DNA from: Burkholderia sp. Bp9142
GTDB taxonomy: Bacteria; Pseudomonadota; Gammaproteobacteria; Burkholderiales; Burkholderiaceae
Reading direction: 5' to 3'
Assembly: GCF_003853415.1 (NCBI RefSeq)
Contig: NZ_QTPP01000006.1
Coordinates: 124,001-188,000 of the forward strand
Length of the DNA stretch: 64,000 bases
In this document: positions 37,312-46,446 of the stretch, piece after piece
Layout: every line of letters starts with the position of its first letter
Position numbering within the stretch: the stretch's first letter is position 1
The notes under the pieces: generated by a model
Database searches by the model: none
Told to the model about the DNA's origin: nothing
What the model saw: only the letters and a program-made list of their open reading frames with translations
Translations under genes and position numbers: made by a program

Positions 37312-38562
37312 CTAGCGATCGCCCGCGGCCGACACCAGCGACTTCAGCTTCACACCCGCATCCGCGACCGCGGCCGGGCTCACGCCGATCCCGCGCTCGA
37401 CCAGCATGCGCGCGACGCGCATCTCCTTGACGAATCCCGACGCACGGCCGAAGCCGCTCGCCGCGACGAGCCGCTCGCCTGCATCGAAGTGGAAATGGAT
37501 CTCGGCGTCGTCGCCGAGCACGCGCGCGACCGTCCGCTCGCCGAGCGCCGGTTCGCCGGCCACCTGCAGCTGCGCGTCGTATTGATCGGACCAGAACCAC
37601 GGCATCTCGCGATACGGTTCGTCCGCGCCGAGCATGTTGCGTGCGGCGACGCGCGCCTGCGTTTCCGCGCCGTGCCAGGTTTCCTGACGCACGAGCCGCC
37701 CCGACGATCCGCTCGGGAACACCGCGACGTCGCCGGCCGCATAGATGCCGCGCGCCGACGTCTCGAGCCGTGTGTTCACGACGATCCCGCGCTCGACGAC
37801 GAGGCCCGCGTCGCGCGCCAGCTCGTCGGCCGGCTCGATCCCGATGCCGGCGACCACCGTATCGGCGATCAGCGTGTCGCCGTCGTCGAGCACGACGGCC
37901 AGCGCGCCGTCCGGCGTCCGCTCGATCGCGACGGGCCGGCGGCCCAGGCCGATTGCGACGCCGCGCTGCACATGCAGCGCATGCACGCGCGCCGCGATCG
38001 CCTCCGGCACCGCGCGCCCGAGCAGACGCGGCGCCGCATCGAGCACGCTCACGCGGCAGCCGCGCGAGCGCGCCGACGCCGCGACCTCGAGACCGATGAA
38101 GCCGCCGCCGATCAGCACGACCCGCGCATCGGGCACGAGCCGCGCGCCGAGCGCCGCCGCATCGTCGAGCGTGCGCAATGCGAATACGCCGTCGAGTTCC
38201 GCGCCGGGAATCGCCAGACGGCGCGCGCGGCCGCCGGTCGCGAGCAATAGCGCGTCGTAGGCGAATCCACGGCCGCCCGATACATGCACCTCGCGCGCAA
38301 CCGGATCGATCCGCTCGACCGTCGCGACGATCGGCTCGATGTCGTCCGCGCGCCACGCATCCGGATCGCGCAGCCCGCATTGCGCGGCGCTGCGTTCGCC
38401 GGTCAGCACGCCCTTCGACAACGGCGGCCGCTCGTACGGCAGGTGCGCCTCCGCGCCGATCAGCACGATGCGCCCGCGCCAGCCGCCCTCGCGCAGCACC
38501 TGCGCCGCGCGGCCGCCCGCATGGCCCGCGCCGACGATGGCCATCACCCGGTCGTTCGCCAT
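37312..38562 (-). CDS. FAD-dependent ferredoxin reductase
   Basis: The 416-residue pyridine nucleotide-disulfide-type flavoprotein has two dinucleotide folds, GAGHAGG (11-17, FAD) and VLIGGGFIGLEVA (NAD(P)H), plus YAAGDVAVFPSG. It resembles reductases of Rieske oxygenase and P450 systems and would pass electrons from NAD(P)H to the Rieske ferredoxin encoded 4 bp upstream. The desaturase gene is in the same direction. The three make a complete electron-transfer chain. Confidence 0.9.
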   Translation of the reverse strand: MANDRVMAIVGAGHAGGRAAQVLREGGWRGRIVLIGAEAHLPYERPPLSKGVLTGERSAAQCGLRDPDAWRADDIEPIVATVERIDPVAREVHVSGGRGFAYDALLLATGGRARRLAIPGAELDGVFALRTLDDAAALGARLVPDARVVLIGGGFIGLEVAASARSRGCRVSVLDAAPRLLGRAVPEAIAARVHALHVQRGVAIGLGRRPVAIERTPDGALAVVLDDGDTLIADTVVAGIGIEPADELARDAGLVVERGIVVNTRLETSARGIYAAGDVAVFPSGSSGRLVRQETWHGAETQARVAARNMLGADEPYREMPWFWSDQYDAQLQVAGEPALGERTVARVLGDDAEIHFHFDAGERLVAASGFGRASGFVKEMRVARMLVERGIGVSPAAVADAGVKLKSLVSAAGDR

Positions 38563-38566
38563 CGCG

Positions 38567-38875
38567 TCACACCTCGATCAGGATGCGGCCGTCCTCGACC
38601 TTCGCGCGGTAGGTGCGCAGCTTCTCGCAGGCCGGCGCCGACAGTGCCCGGCCGTCGCGCACGTCGAAGCGCCCGTTGTGCTTCGGACATTCGATCACGT
38701 GGTCGATCACGAGCCCGTCCGCGAGATGCACGTGCTCGTGCGTGCACAGCCCGTCGCTCGCATACACGTTCCCGTCGATCCGGTAGATCGCGTACGTGCG
38801 GCCGTCGTGGTCGAAGCGGGCAACGTCCTCATCGTCGATGTCGTCGAGGGCGCCGGTGTCGATCCATTGCGTCAT
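38567..38875 (-). CDS. Rieske [2Fe-2S] ferredoxin
   Basis: The 102-residue soluble Rieske protein has both cluster motifs: C44-T-H46 (LCTHEHVHL) and C63-P-K-H66 (ECPKHNGRFD). No membrane anchor is present, so it is a small electron carrier of the dioxygenase-ferredoxin type. Gaps to its neighbours are 4 bp (reductase) and 36 bp (desaturase), clearly one operon. Confidence 0.93.
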   Translation of the reverse strand: MTQWIDTGALDDIDDEDVARFDHDGRTYAIYRIDGNVYASDGLCTHEHVHLADGLVIDHVIECPKHNGRFDVRDGRALSAPACEKLRTYRAKVEDGRILIEV

Positions 38876-38911
38876 GATGCGTGTCTCCTTCGTTGAAATG
38901 TTCGATGCCGG

Positions 38912-39997
38912 TCATGCACGCGCCGTGTCCGGCACCGGCCGCACGACGTGATGGGACGGGTCGCGCGTCTGCCGCACCAGCGCCGGCACGATCTCCGCAT
39001 ACGCGGCCAGCGTGCTGCGGTACGGCGGCGGCATGTCGGCCTTCACGGCGTCATAGAGCTTCGGCAGCGCGTGGAACGGCACCATCGGGAACATGTGGTG
39101 TTCGACGTGGTAGTTCATGTTCCAGTACAGGAAGCGGAACACCGGATTCATCATCACGGTCCGGCAGTTGCGCCGGTGGTCGAGCACGTTCTCGGGCATG
39201 CCCGCGTGCTGCGTGAGGCCGAAGTACAGGTACAGCCACGCGCCGTACAGGCTCGGCAGCCCGATGTAGAGCAGCGGCAGGATCGTGTGCCAGACCAGCG
39301 CCGCACCGATCACGAGTGCATGAACGGTCAGATGAATGCGTGCCTCGCGCACGGCCTTGGGCCACTCCGATTCGGGCACGTAGGTGCGTTCCTCGTCGTC
39401 GAGACGGCCGGCGAACGCGAGCACGACCATCTTGCGCAGCTCGCTCGTCACGTGCTTGAGCGCAATCACGTTCAGCGCGAGCCCGAGCCAGTCGGTCGGC
39501 TTCGGTGCGGCGATTTCCGGGTCGCGCCCGACCACGAGCGTGTCGGTGTGATGGCGCGCGTGGCTCCAGCGCCATACCGTCGCGCGGCGGAATACCTGGA
39601 ACGACGCGAGCTGGTACAGCACGTCGTTCATCCAGCGCGTGCGAAACGCGGTGCCGTGCCCGCATTCGTGCCAGCGCGAGTCGGCCGGGCTGCAGTAGAG
39701 CGTGCCGTATACGAGGAACGCGGGAATCGCCCACGCGGAATGCGCACGCCATGCGAGCCACGCGAGCACGCCGCTCGCGACGATCGCCGCGTACCAGATC
39801 AGCGTGTCGCGGATCGCACGCGCGTCGTCGCGCTGCATCAGCTGCTTCATCAGCGGCCGCGGCACCGGGCACCGGTACCACTCGGCGTTGACGAGCCCCG
39901 CCGCCCGCGCACGCTCGCCGGCGCCGCCGATCATCCGGTATTCCTGACGGCGCGCCGCCGCGGTGCGATCGTGCGCCTGGTCGTCCGTGTGGGCCAC
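38912..39997 (-). CDS. Membrane fatty acid desaturase / hydroxylase-like diiron protein
   Basis: The 361-residue membrane protein has three His boxes: HECGH (110-114), HARHH (146-150) and HVEHH (297-301), the diiron site of the fatty acid desaturase superfamily. Hydrophobic helices flank them. GTG 39997 is preferred because AGGAG lies 8 nt upstream; in-frame ATGs at 40048 and 40084 lack such a site and lie close to or over the operator region. It is the first gene of the oxygenase-ferredoxin-reductase operon. The substrate (a lipid, alkane-like compound or other) is not known. Confidence 0.85.
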   Translation of the reverse strand: MAHTDDQAHDRTAAARRQEYRMIGGAGERARAAGLVNAEWYRCPVPRPLMKQLMQRDDARAIRDTLIWYAAIVASGVLAWLAWRAHSAWAIPAFLVYGTLYCSPADSRWHECGHGTAFRTRWMNDVLYQLASFQVFRRATVWRWSHARHHTDTLVVGRDPEIAAPKPTDWLGLALNVIALKHVTSELRKMVVLAFAGRLDDEERTYVPESEWPKAVREARIHLTVHALVIGAALVWHTILPLLYIGLPSLYGAWLYLYFGLTQHAGMPENVLDHRRNCRTVMMNPVFRFLYWNMNYHVEHHMFPMVPFHALPKLYDAVKADMPPPYRSTLAAYAEIVPALVRQTRDPSHHVVRPVPDTARA

Positions 39998-40090
39998 TTG
40001 TGTCTCCTGGTTGTTCGTGTGCGGGAAGCGCGGCGAGCGCTTCGTCATGCACTCAAAATTAGGCGACGGCCATGGCCCGCTCAATCGAAA

Positions 40091-40112
40091 CGTTGACGAA
40101 ATTTCGCCATCG
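40091..40112. promoter_or_regulatory. Operator A of the LacI-type regulator
   Basis: CGTTGACGAAATTTCGCCATCG matches the reverse complement of operator B (41284-41305) at 19 of 22 positions. It lies 57 bp before the LacI-type gene and 93 bp before the divergent desaturase gene. Confidence 0.65.
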
Positions 40113-40169
40113 CTTTAGCGTTCCGGACAGCGCCACGTACCGATGGCGGCGACACATCTGGAGACGACC

Positions 40170-41234
40170 ATGACCGACCCGTCCGGTCCGCGCTGGCGCA
40201 AGCGCACCGCACGCTTCGACGAGATCGCGGCGCTTGCCGGGGTCAGCACGACCACCGTCGACCGCGTGCTGAACGAGCGCGGCAGCGTGTCCGCGCAGGC
40301 GCGCGAACGCGTGGTGGCGGCCGCACGCCAGCTCGGCGTGCCGCGCCAGTTGCCCGACACGCGGCACGGGCTGCTCCACGTCGACGTGCTGCTGCCGGAC
40401 ACCGACGCGCCGTTCTTCCGGCGGCTGCAGCAGGCGCTGCAGCGCTCGCTGCAGATGCTCGACCGGCGCGTGGTGGTGCACCGGACCATCCTGCCCGCCG
40501 CCGACGACGAGCGCGCCGCCGCGCTGATCGAACGACCCGCCTACCGGCGCGCGGCGCTGATCGTCACCGCGCGCGACACGCCGCGCGTGCGCGACGCGCT
40601 GGCCGGCGCGATCGCGCGCGGCGAAACCGTCGTCACGATGGTCACCGACATCGGCGGCGTCGCCCGCGTGCACTACGCGGGCATCGACAATTACCGCGCC
40701 GGGCGCACGGCCGGCTATTACATCGGCCGCCTCGCGGCGCGCCCCGGCCGCGTGCTGCTGCTGGGTGGACGCATGGGCTACCGCGCGCACGCCGACCGGA
40801 TGGCCGGCTGCGTCGACCAGCTGAAGGAGGCGTTCACCGCCCTGGGCTGCGACGACGCGCCGGTCGAAACGCTCGACCAGGACGACCGCTGCTACCGCGC
40901 GGTCACGAACGCGCTGCACACGCACGACGATATCGTCGGGATCTACAACAGCGGCGCTGGCTCGGCCGGCATCGAGGCGGCGCTGCGCAAGGCGGGCGCG
41001 GCCGGACGCGTCGTCTGGGTCGGGCACGAGATGATCGACCTGCACCGCACCTACATCGAGGCCGGCTCGATGGACATCGCGATCGACCAGGATCCCGACG
41101 GCCAGGCGATTTCCGCGCTGCAGCATGTGCTGCATGCGTGCGGCATCGTCGAACAGCCGCCGCCCGGCGACCCCGTCGAGTTCCGCGTGTTCTGCTCGGC
41201 CAACGTGCGCACCAGCGCGTACCTGCAGGCCTGA
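40170..41234 (+). CDS. LacI-family transcriptional regulator
   Basis: The 354-residue regulator has a LacI HTH (RFDEIAALAGVSTTTVDRVL, about 15-34; hinge region near 60) and a periplasmic-binding-protein-like sugar domain. ATG 40170 has GGAGACGACC upstream; ATG 40143 lies too early for the HTH spacing and has no such site. Operators in front of it and in front of the next operon suggest autoregulation and control of the TIM-barrel/dehydrogenase cluster. The effector is probably a sugar or cyclitol. Confidence 0.9.
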   Translation: MTDPSGPRWRKRTARFDEIAALAGVSTTTVDRVLNERGSVSAQARERVVAAARQLGVPRQLPDTRHGLLHVDVLLPDTDAPFFRRLQQALQRSLQMLDRRVVVHRTILPAADDERAAALIERPAYRRAALIVTARDTPRVRDALAGAIARGETVVTMVTDIGGVARVHYAGIDNYRAGRTAGYYIGRLAARPGRVLLLGGRMGYRAHADRMAGCVDQLKEAFTALGCDDAPVETLDQDDRCYRAVTNALHTHDDIVGIYNSGAGSAGIEAALRKAGAAGRVVWVGHEMIDLHRTYIEAGSMDIAIDQDPDGQAISALQHVLHACGIVEQPPPGDPVEFRVFCSANVRTSAYLQA

Positions 41235-41283
41235 CGCCCGCCGCGCATCGCACGGATGCGCGGCGCAAGAAAATCGACCGCCG

Positions 41284-41305
41284 CGTTGGCGATTTTTCGT
41301 CAACG
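41284..41305. promoter_or_regulatory. Operator B of the LacI-type regulator
   Basis: CGTTGGCGATTTTTCGTCAACG forms an inverted repeat (CGTTG-x-CGA / TCG-x-CAACG) about 70 bp before the TIM-barrel gene start, in the same form as operator A. Confidence 0.7.
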
Positions 41306-41376
41306 TTTGTCATGCCGCCCGCGCGGCACGTCCGTACATTTGACAGCCATCCAGAGACCAGCACGGACGGGAGACC

Positions 41377-42411
41377 ATGGCTGAAGCGATCCTCATCGGC
41401 GTCAACCTCGACGGCGTGCTCGAACACGACGGCCTGCCGCTGCCCACGCCCGCCGAGCGGTTCCGGATGATCGCCGGCGCCGGCGTGTTCGACTACGTCG
41501 AGAAGAACCCGGCGCGCGGCGAGGACCTCGAGCCGTATTTCGCGCTGGTCGACCGGCATGCGCTGCCGATTCGCGTGATCGGCGGCATCTGGTGCGCCGG
41601 CCGCGACGAAGCGCACGTCGACGAGATCATCGACGCCGGCGCGCGGTTCGGCAGCACGGTGCTCAACTGCCAGGTATACGCGCACCACGCCGACGGCCAT
41701 CCGCTGTCGGACCACGAAGTCGCCGACTTCTACTTGCGCGCGTACGAACGCGGCGAGCCGGTCGGCTGCCTGCCGAGCCTCGAAGTGCACGTCGACATGT
41801 GGAGCGAGGATTTCACGCGCATCGCGCGCGTCGCGCAGCTTGTCGAACAGGCCGGCGCACCGTTCCGGATCACGCTCGATCATTCGCACCTGCTGTTCAA
41901 GATCGACAATCGCGCCGAACTCGACGCGTCGGGCCTGCACGAGCCGGCCGACAGCGCGCGCCGCCTGCTCGACCCGGCGTCGCAGTCGGCCGTCTACGCC
42001 GACTGGATCGCGCGCGGCTGGGTCCGGCACGCGCATGCGCGCAGCGTGATTCCGAACAATCCGGAGAACCGCTGGATGCGCCGCGCTAACGGCCGGCCGG
42101 GCCGCGGAATCCAGTACCCGTTCGTCGAACCGGCGCCGGGCGCCTATCACGGCGAATGGCGCGCGGCGCCGCTCGACACGTGGAAGACGGCGCTGCGGCA
42201 CCTGCTGCAGTGGCAGGTTCATGCGCGGCCGACACGCCTGGAGCAGATCAGCTGCGAGTTCATCCCGTTTCCGGACTACGGCGGCGGCGCCCGCTATTCG
42301 ATCTTCGACAACAACGCCGCGTGCGCGCAGTGGCTGCGCGACACGTGGCGCACGCTCGCCGCGGCAACGGCGGATGCACCGGCCGACGCCACGGCACGCG
42401 AACTCACGTAA
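41377..42411 (+). CDS. TIM-barrel sugar isomerase/epimerase-like protein
   Basis: The 344-residue protein has the xylose-isomerase-like TIM-barrel pattern: FDYVEKNPARGED, PSLEVHVDMWSEDF and ITLDHSHLLFK, with Glu, Asp and His residues suited to a divalent metal site. The start MAEAILIGVNLDG at 41377 is preceded by a GGGAG element. It is the first gene of an operon under operator B. The reaction is unknown; a keto-inositol or sugar isomerisation is possible from the neighbours. Confidence 0.75.
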   Translation: MAEAILIGVNLDGVLEHDGLPLPTPAERFRMIAGAGVFDYVEKNPARGEDLEPYFALVDRHALPIRVIGGIWCAGRDEAHVDEIIDAGARFGSTVLNCQVYAHHADGHPLSDHEVADFYLRAYERGEPVGCLPSLEVHVDMWSEDFTRIARVAQLVEQAGAPFRITLDHSHLLFKIDNRAELDASGLHEPADSARRLLDPASQSAVYADWIARGWVRHAHARSVIPNNPENRWMRRANGRPGRGIQYPFVEPAPGAYHGEWRAAPLDTWKTALRHLLQWQVHARPTRLEQISCEFIPFPDYGGGARYSIFDNNAACAQWLRDTWRTLAAATADAPADATARELT

Positions 42412-42447
42412 TTCAGCCCCGCCCCACTCGACACCTGAGGAAGCACG

Positions 42448-43278
42448 ATGACGCAACAGGCATTCCACTTTTCGCTGAACCGGATGAGCGCGCCGCGCCT
42501 GCCGCTCGACCGCTATGTCGCGCTGTGCCGGCGGCTCGGGGTCGACACGATCGAGATCCGCAACGATCTCGACGGCGTCGAGATCACCGACGGCACGCCG
42601 GCTTCGGCCGTGCGCGCGACGGCCGAAGCCGGCGGCGTGACGATCCTGACGATCAACGCGCTGCAGCGCTTCGAGCAATGGAATGCCGAGCGCGCGGACG
42701 AAGCGACCGAGCTGGCCGATTACGCGGCGCAATGCGGCGCGCGTGCGCTGGTGCTGTGCCCGACCAACCGCCGCGACGACGCGCGCGACGCCGATGCGCG
42801 CCATGCGGATCTCGTGCAAGCGCTGAAGGCGCTGAAACCGGTCCTCGAAGCGCGCGGCCTGCTCGGCTTCATCGAACCGCTCGGCTTCGAGGAGTGCGCG
42901 TTGCGCCGCAAGTCGGACGCGGTGAAGGGCATCTACGCCGCGGCCGGTGAGCAGGTATTCCGGCTCGTGCACGACACGTTCCACCATCACCTGTCGGGCG
43001 AGGACATCTTCTTCCCGAACCTGACGGGCCTCGTGCACATCTCGGGCGTCGAGGAGAGCGACCTGCCGGTCGACCGGATGCGCGACGGCCATCGTGTGCT
43101 GGTCGGCGGCGCCGACCGGCTCGGCAACATCCGGCAGTTGCGCGAACTGCTCGCGCGCGGCTACCGCGGCGCGTTCTCGTTCGAGCCGTTCGCGAGCGAA
43201 ATCGCCGAAGCCGACGACATCGAGCACCTGCTGCGGGCCAGCATCGACTACGTGCGCGGCGAACTGGCCGATCGCTGA
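42448..43278 (+). CDS. TIM-barrel protein, IolI-like (2-keto-inositol isomerase type)
   Basis: The 276-residue protein matches IolI in length and pattern: IEIRNDLDG near residue 36, ILTINALQRF, FIEPLGFEEC and LVHDTFHHHLSGEDIF, then HISGVEE. These supply the metal-binding Glu, Asp and His of the family. It starts 36 bp after the previous stop with a GAGGAAG ribosome-binding site. IolI interconverts keto-inositols; the exact substrate here is inference. Confidence 0.8.
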   Translation: MTQQAFHFSLNRMSAPRLPLDRYVALCRRLGVDTIEIRNDLDGVEITDGTPASAVRATAEAGGVTILTINALQRFEQWNAERADEATELADYAAQCGARALVLCPTNRRDDARDADARHADLVQALKALKPVLEARGLLGFIEPLGFEECALRRKSDAVKGIYAAAGEQVFRLVHDTFHHHLSGEDIFFPNLTGLVHISGVEESDLPVDRMRDGHRVLVGGADRLGNIRQLRELLARGYRGAFSFEPFASEIAEADDIEHLLRASIDYVRGELADR

Positions 43279-43349
43279 GCGCCGCCGCGGCGCGCGGCCG
43301 ACACGGGCCGCGTGCCGGCGAAACACAACGGAATCAACAGGAGAACGGA

Positions 43350-44336
43350 ATGATCGAATTCGCTTTGTTCGGCGCGGGCAGAATCGGGAAGATCCATGCG
43401 GCGAATCTGGCGCGCCACCCGGGCGCGAAACTCAAGTACGTGATCGACCGGCATGCGCCGTCGGCCGACGCGCTCGCGCATGCGCACGGCGCGCAGGCCG
43501 CCGACATCGAGCGCGCGCTCGGTGATGCGTCCGTGCAGGCCGTCGTGATCGCGTCGAGCACCGATACGCACGCGGACCTGATCGTCGCGGCGGCGAACGC
43601 GGGCAAGGCCGTGTTCTGCGAGAAGCCGGTCGACCTGAGCGTCGCGCGCTCGCGCGAATGCGCGGAGGTCGTGCGCCGCCGCGGCGTGACCTGCATGATC
43701 GGCTTCCAGCGCCGCTTCGACCCGACCTTCGCCGCGCTGAAGGCGCGCGTCGAGCGCGGCGACATCGGCGCCCCGGAAATGCTGGTCGTCACGAGCCGCG
43801 ACCCCGGCGCACCGCCCGTCGACTACATCCGCAGCTCGGGCGGCATCTTCAAGGACATGCTGATCCACGACTTCGACGTGTTCCGCTGGATTCTCGGCGA
43901 CGAAGCGCAGACGCTGCACGCGACCGGCAGCTGCCTGACCGACCCGGCCGTGCGCGACGCCGGCGACATCGATTCGACCGCCGTGACGATCCGCACGCGG
44001 CGCGGCCTGCTGTGCCAGATCAACACGTCGCGCCGCGCGGCGTACGGTTACGACCAGCGCTTCGAGCTGCTCGGCAGCAACGGGATGCTGCAGGCCGGCA
44101 ACGTGCGGCCGACCGAAGTGACCGCGTGGTCGGCGAACGGCATCGCCACCGACGTGCCGGAGCCGTTCTTCCTCGAGCGCTACCGGCACGCGTACGCGGC
44201 CGAGATCGCGCACTTCGTCGATGCGCTGCGCGACGGCACGCCGGTCAGGACGACGATCGACGACGGGGTCGCCGCACTCGAGCTGGCTCAGGCCGCGATG
44301 ACGTCGTGGCAGACGGGGCGCGTGGTCGAGGTGTGA
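43350..44336 (+). CDS. iolG: Inositol 2-dehydrogenase-type oxidoreductase (Gfo/Idh/MocA)
   Basis: The 328-residue NAD(P)-dependent dehydrogenase has the Rossmann motif GAGRIG (8-13), catalytic Lys in CEKPVDL (K92) and an active-site helix KDMLIHDFD with H173. The pattern matches myo-inositol 2-dehydrogenase, which makes 2-keto-myo-inositol. It follows the IolI-like gene by 71 bp with AGGAG before the ATG. The other iol genes (iolB, C, D, E) are absent from the window, so the cluster may serve another inositol isomer. Confidence 0.87.
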   Translation: MIEFALFGAGRIGKIHAANLARHPGAKLKYVIDRHAPSADALAHAHGAQAADIERALGDASVQAVVIASSTDTHADLIVAAANAGKAVFCEKPVDLSVARSRECAEVVRRRGVTCMIGFQRRFDPTFAALKARVERGDIGAPEMLVVTSRDPGAPPVDYIRSSGGIFKDMLIHDFDVFRWILGDEAQTLHATGSCLTDPAVRDAGDIDSTAVTIRTRRGLLCQINTSRRAAYGYDQRFELLGSNGMLQAGNVRPTEVTAWSANGIATDVPEPFFLERYRHAYAAEIAHFVDALRDGTPVRTTIDDGVAALELAQAAMTSWQTGRVVEV

Positions 44337-44497
44337 CGCGCGCGCCGGCGCCGGCACCGGCGCGCGGCCGCCGTGTGGCAAGGCGGGACCGGCCCGGCCG
44401 CGCAAGCGGGCACGCCTGAACGGCGCGCGGCGCAGCCGCGAAAGCACGTATCATGGCGGGATGATCGGCGTCGCCGACACCCCGCTTCTTCACCACC

Positions 44498-45184
44498 ATG
44501 CTCGATCACCTTATCTGCGACTGCGACGGCGTACTCGTCGACAGCGAAGTCATTGCCGACCGCGTGCTGTTCGAGACGCTGTCCGCCACCTTCCCGCACC
44601 TCGATTTCGAAGACGCCGCGAAGTCCGCGTTCGGCCAGCAGACGTCACGCTTTCTCGCCGGGCTCGAAGCCCGCTTCGGGATCGCGATGCCCGACAACTT
44701 CATCGAGACCATCGAGCACAACATCGAGACCGCGCTCGCGCAATCGCTCGCACCGATCACCGGCGTGCGCGACGCGCTGCTGAGGGTCGGCCTGCCGGCC
44801 GCGGTGGTATCGAACAGCCGGCTCGTGCGCGTGCGCAGTTCGCTGAAGCGCGCAGCGCTCACCGAAATCTTCGGCGATCGCGTGTTCAGCGCCGAGCAGG
44901 TCGCGCGGCCGAAGCCCTACCCGGACGTGTACCTGCATGCGGCGAACACGCTCGGCGTCGCGCCGGCGCGCTGCATCGTCGTCGAGGACAGCGTGTCGGG
45001 CCTGAACGCCGCGCGCGCGGCGGGCATGAAGACGGTCGCGTTCGTCGGCGCGAGCCACATCCCCGACAATTACGCGGACGCGCTGCGCGCGATGGGCATC
45101 ACGCGGATCATGCGCAGGATGGACGAACTGCCGGCGCTCGTCGCGGCCGGCCTGCGCGGCGAATTCGGCGACGTGCAGTCCTGA
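44498..45184 (+). CDS. HAD-superfamily (subfamily IA) phosphatase
   Basis: The 228-residue protein has the HAD motif I nucleophile D8 and acid D10 (ICDCDGVLVDSE), motif II (VVSNSR), motif III Lys in VARPKPYPD and motif IV VVEDSVSGLNAARAAG. It resembles beta-phosphoglucomutase or phosphoglycolate-type enzymes. It lies 161 bp after the dehydrogenase; membership of the operon is possible but not shown. The substrate is unknown. Confidence 0.87.
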   Translation: MLDHLICDCDGVLVDSEVIADRVLFETLSATFPHLDFEDAAKSAFGQQTSRFLAGLEARFGIAMPDNFIETIEHNIETALAQSLAPITGVRDALLRVGLPAAVVSNSRLVRVRSSLKRAALTEIFGDRVFSAEQVARPKPYPDVYLHAANTLGVAPARCIVVEDSVSGLNAARAAGMKTVAFVGASHIPDNYADALRAMGITRIMRRMDELPALVAAGLRGEFGDVQS

Positions 45185-45274
45185 CGGACGGCCGCACCGG
45201 ATCGACATGACCGGCGTGCGGCTCGATGCGCACGCCGTACCGCGGGCGCATCGGCGCACCCGCTGCATCGGCTG

Positions 45275-45985
45275 TCAGGCCGGTTCGCAGCAGCGCTCGC
45301 GCGCGGCCGCCAGCGCCTCGCGGAATTCGACGAGTTCCGCGATCGTCAGCATCGGCAGCCCGTGCTGCTGCGCGAAACGCTCGACGTCGTCGCCGCGCGT
45401 CATCGTGCCGTCCGGATTCATCAGCTCGCACAGCACGCCGGCCGGCTTCAGGCCCGCGAGGATCGACAGATCGACCGTCCCTTCGGTGTGACCGCGGCGC
45501 GCCAGCACGCCGCCCGGTTGCGCACGCAGCGGAAACACGTGGCCGGGGCGCACGATGTCGTACGGCTTCGCGTCGTCGGCGATCGCCGCGCGGATCGTCG
45601 TCACGCGATCAGCCGCGGACACGCCGGTATGCACGCCTTCGCGTGCCTCGATCGACACGGTGAACGCGGTGCCGTTGCGGCTCTCGTTGGTCTGCACCAT
45701 CGGCGGCAGCTCGAGCGCGCGCACCCGCTCGTCGGTCAGGCACAGGCACACGATGCCGCTGCACTCGCGGATCAGGAGCGCCATCGTCTCGGGCGTGATG
45801 CGTTCGGCGGCGACGATCAGGTCGGCCTCGTTTTCACGGTCGTGATCGTCCTGCAACACGACCGCGCGGCCCGCGCGCAGCGCGTCGAGCGCGGCGGCGA
45901 TGCGCGGCGGCACCGGTTCGGAATCGAGCAACGGAAGATCGGCAAAGGCGTCGGCGGGGGCCGACGAAGCGGACATGAAGGACAT
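45275..45985 (-). CDS. ribB: 3,4-dihydroxy-2-butanone-4-phosphate synthase
   Basis: The 236-residue enzyme makes the four-carbon precursor of riboflavin from ribulose-5-phosphate. Active-site stretches are [40 protein letters not shown] and GHTEGTVDL. The GTP cyclohydrolase II domain is absent, unlike RibBA. The start [10 protein letters not shown] at 45985 follows GAGGAG. An FMN riboswitch lies in the leader, so expression falls when FMN is plentiful. Confidence 0.95.
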   Translation of the reverse strand: MSFMSASSAPADAFADLPLLDSEPVPPRIAAALDALRAGRAVVLQDDHDRENEADLIVAAERITPETMALLIRECSGIVCLCLTDERVRALELPPMVQTNESRNGTAFTVSIEAREGVHTGVSAADRVTTIRAAIADDAKPYDIVRPGHVFPLRAQPGGVLARRGHTEGTVDLSILAGLKPAGVLCELMNPDGTMTRGDDVERFAQQHGLPMLTIAELVEFREALAAARERCCEPA

Positions 45986-46106
45986 GTGAAACGCTCCTCG
46001 CAATGATGATTTGGGCGAAAAACGTTTCAGGGCATTGCAAACAGACAGAACGACAACCCGCTTCGCACGCATGGCAAAGCGGCCCTGACGGACATGACTA
46101 TCTGCA

Positions 46107-46247
46107 CATCTTCTCTCATCCGGACTGTGACCGTCGGCTCTGGCATTCGACCAGATCTGCTGACCCCGCGCGGATGCGCGGGCGCTCGCGGGCTCGCCGG
46201 CTTACGCCAGCCTACCGCCGGTGGGGAATTTCGCCCCGCCCTGAAGA
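46107..46247 (-). promoter_or_regulatory. FMN riboswitch (RFN element) of ribB
   Basis: On the minus strand the conserved RFN blocks appear in order: CAGGGCGGGGCGAAATTCCC, CACCGGCGGTA, GCCCGCGAGCG, the CTGGTCGAATGCCAGAGCCG-type block and GTCCGGATGAGAGAAGATG. The element ends about 120 nt before the ribB start. FMN binding would shut off expression, here probably at the level of translation initiation or termination. Confidence 0.95.
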
Positions 46248-46446
46248 CGCACTGATTGCCGGCCGGGATCTGTCCCGGCACCGGCGGGCCAAGCATACAT
46301 CAGCTGCGCGCGCCGCGCAGCGAACCACATCTAAAACCTTACTGACGACTCCGTCTAACGGCATCGTCCGAACGGCCGACCCCTGGCCTGCGCGCCTGCC
46401 TTGAACGGCACCGGCACCGGCGCCGGCCGGGCGACGCAACCTGCGC

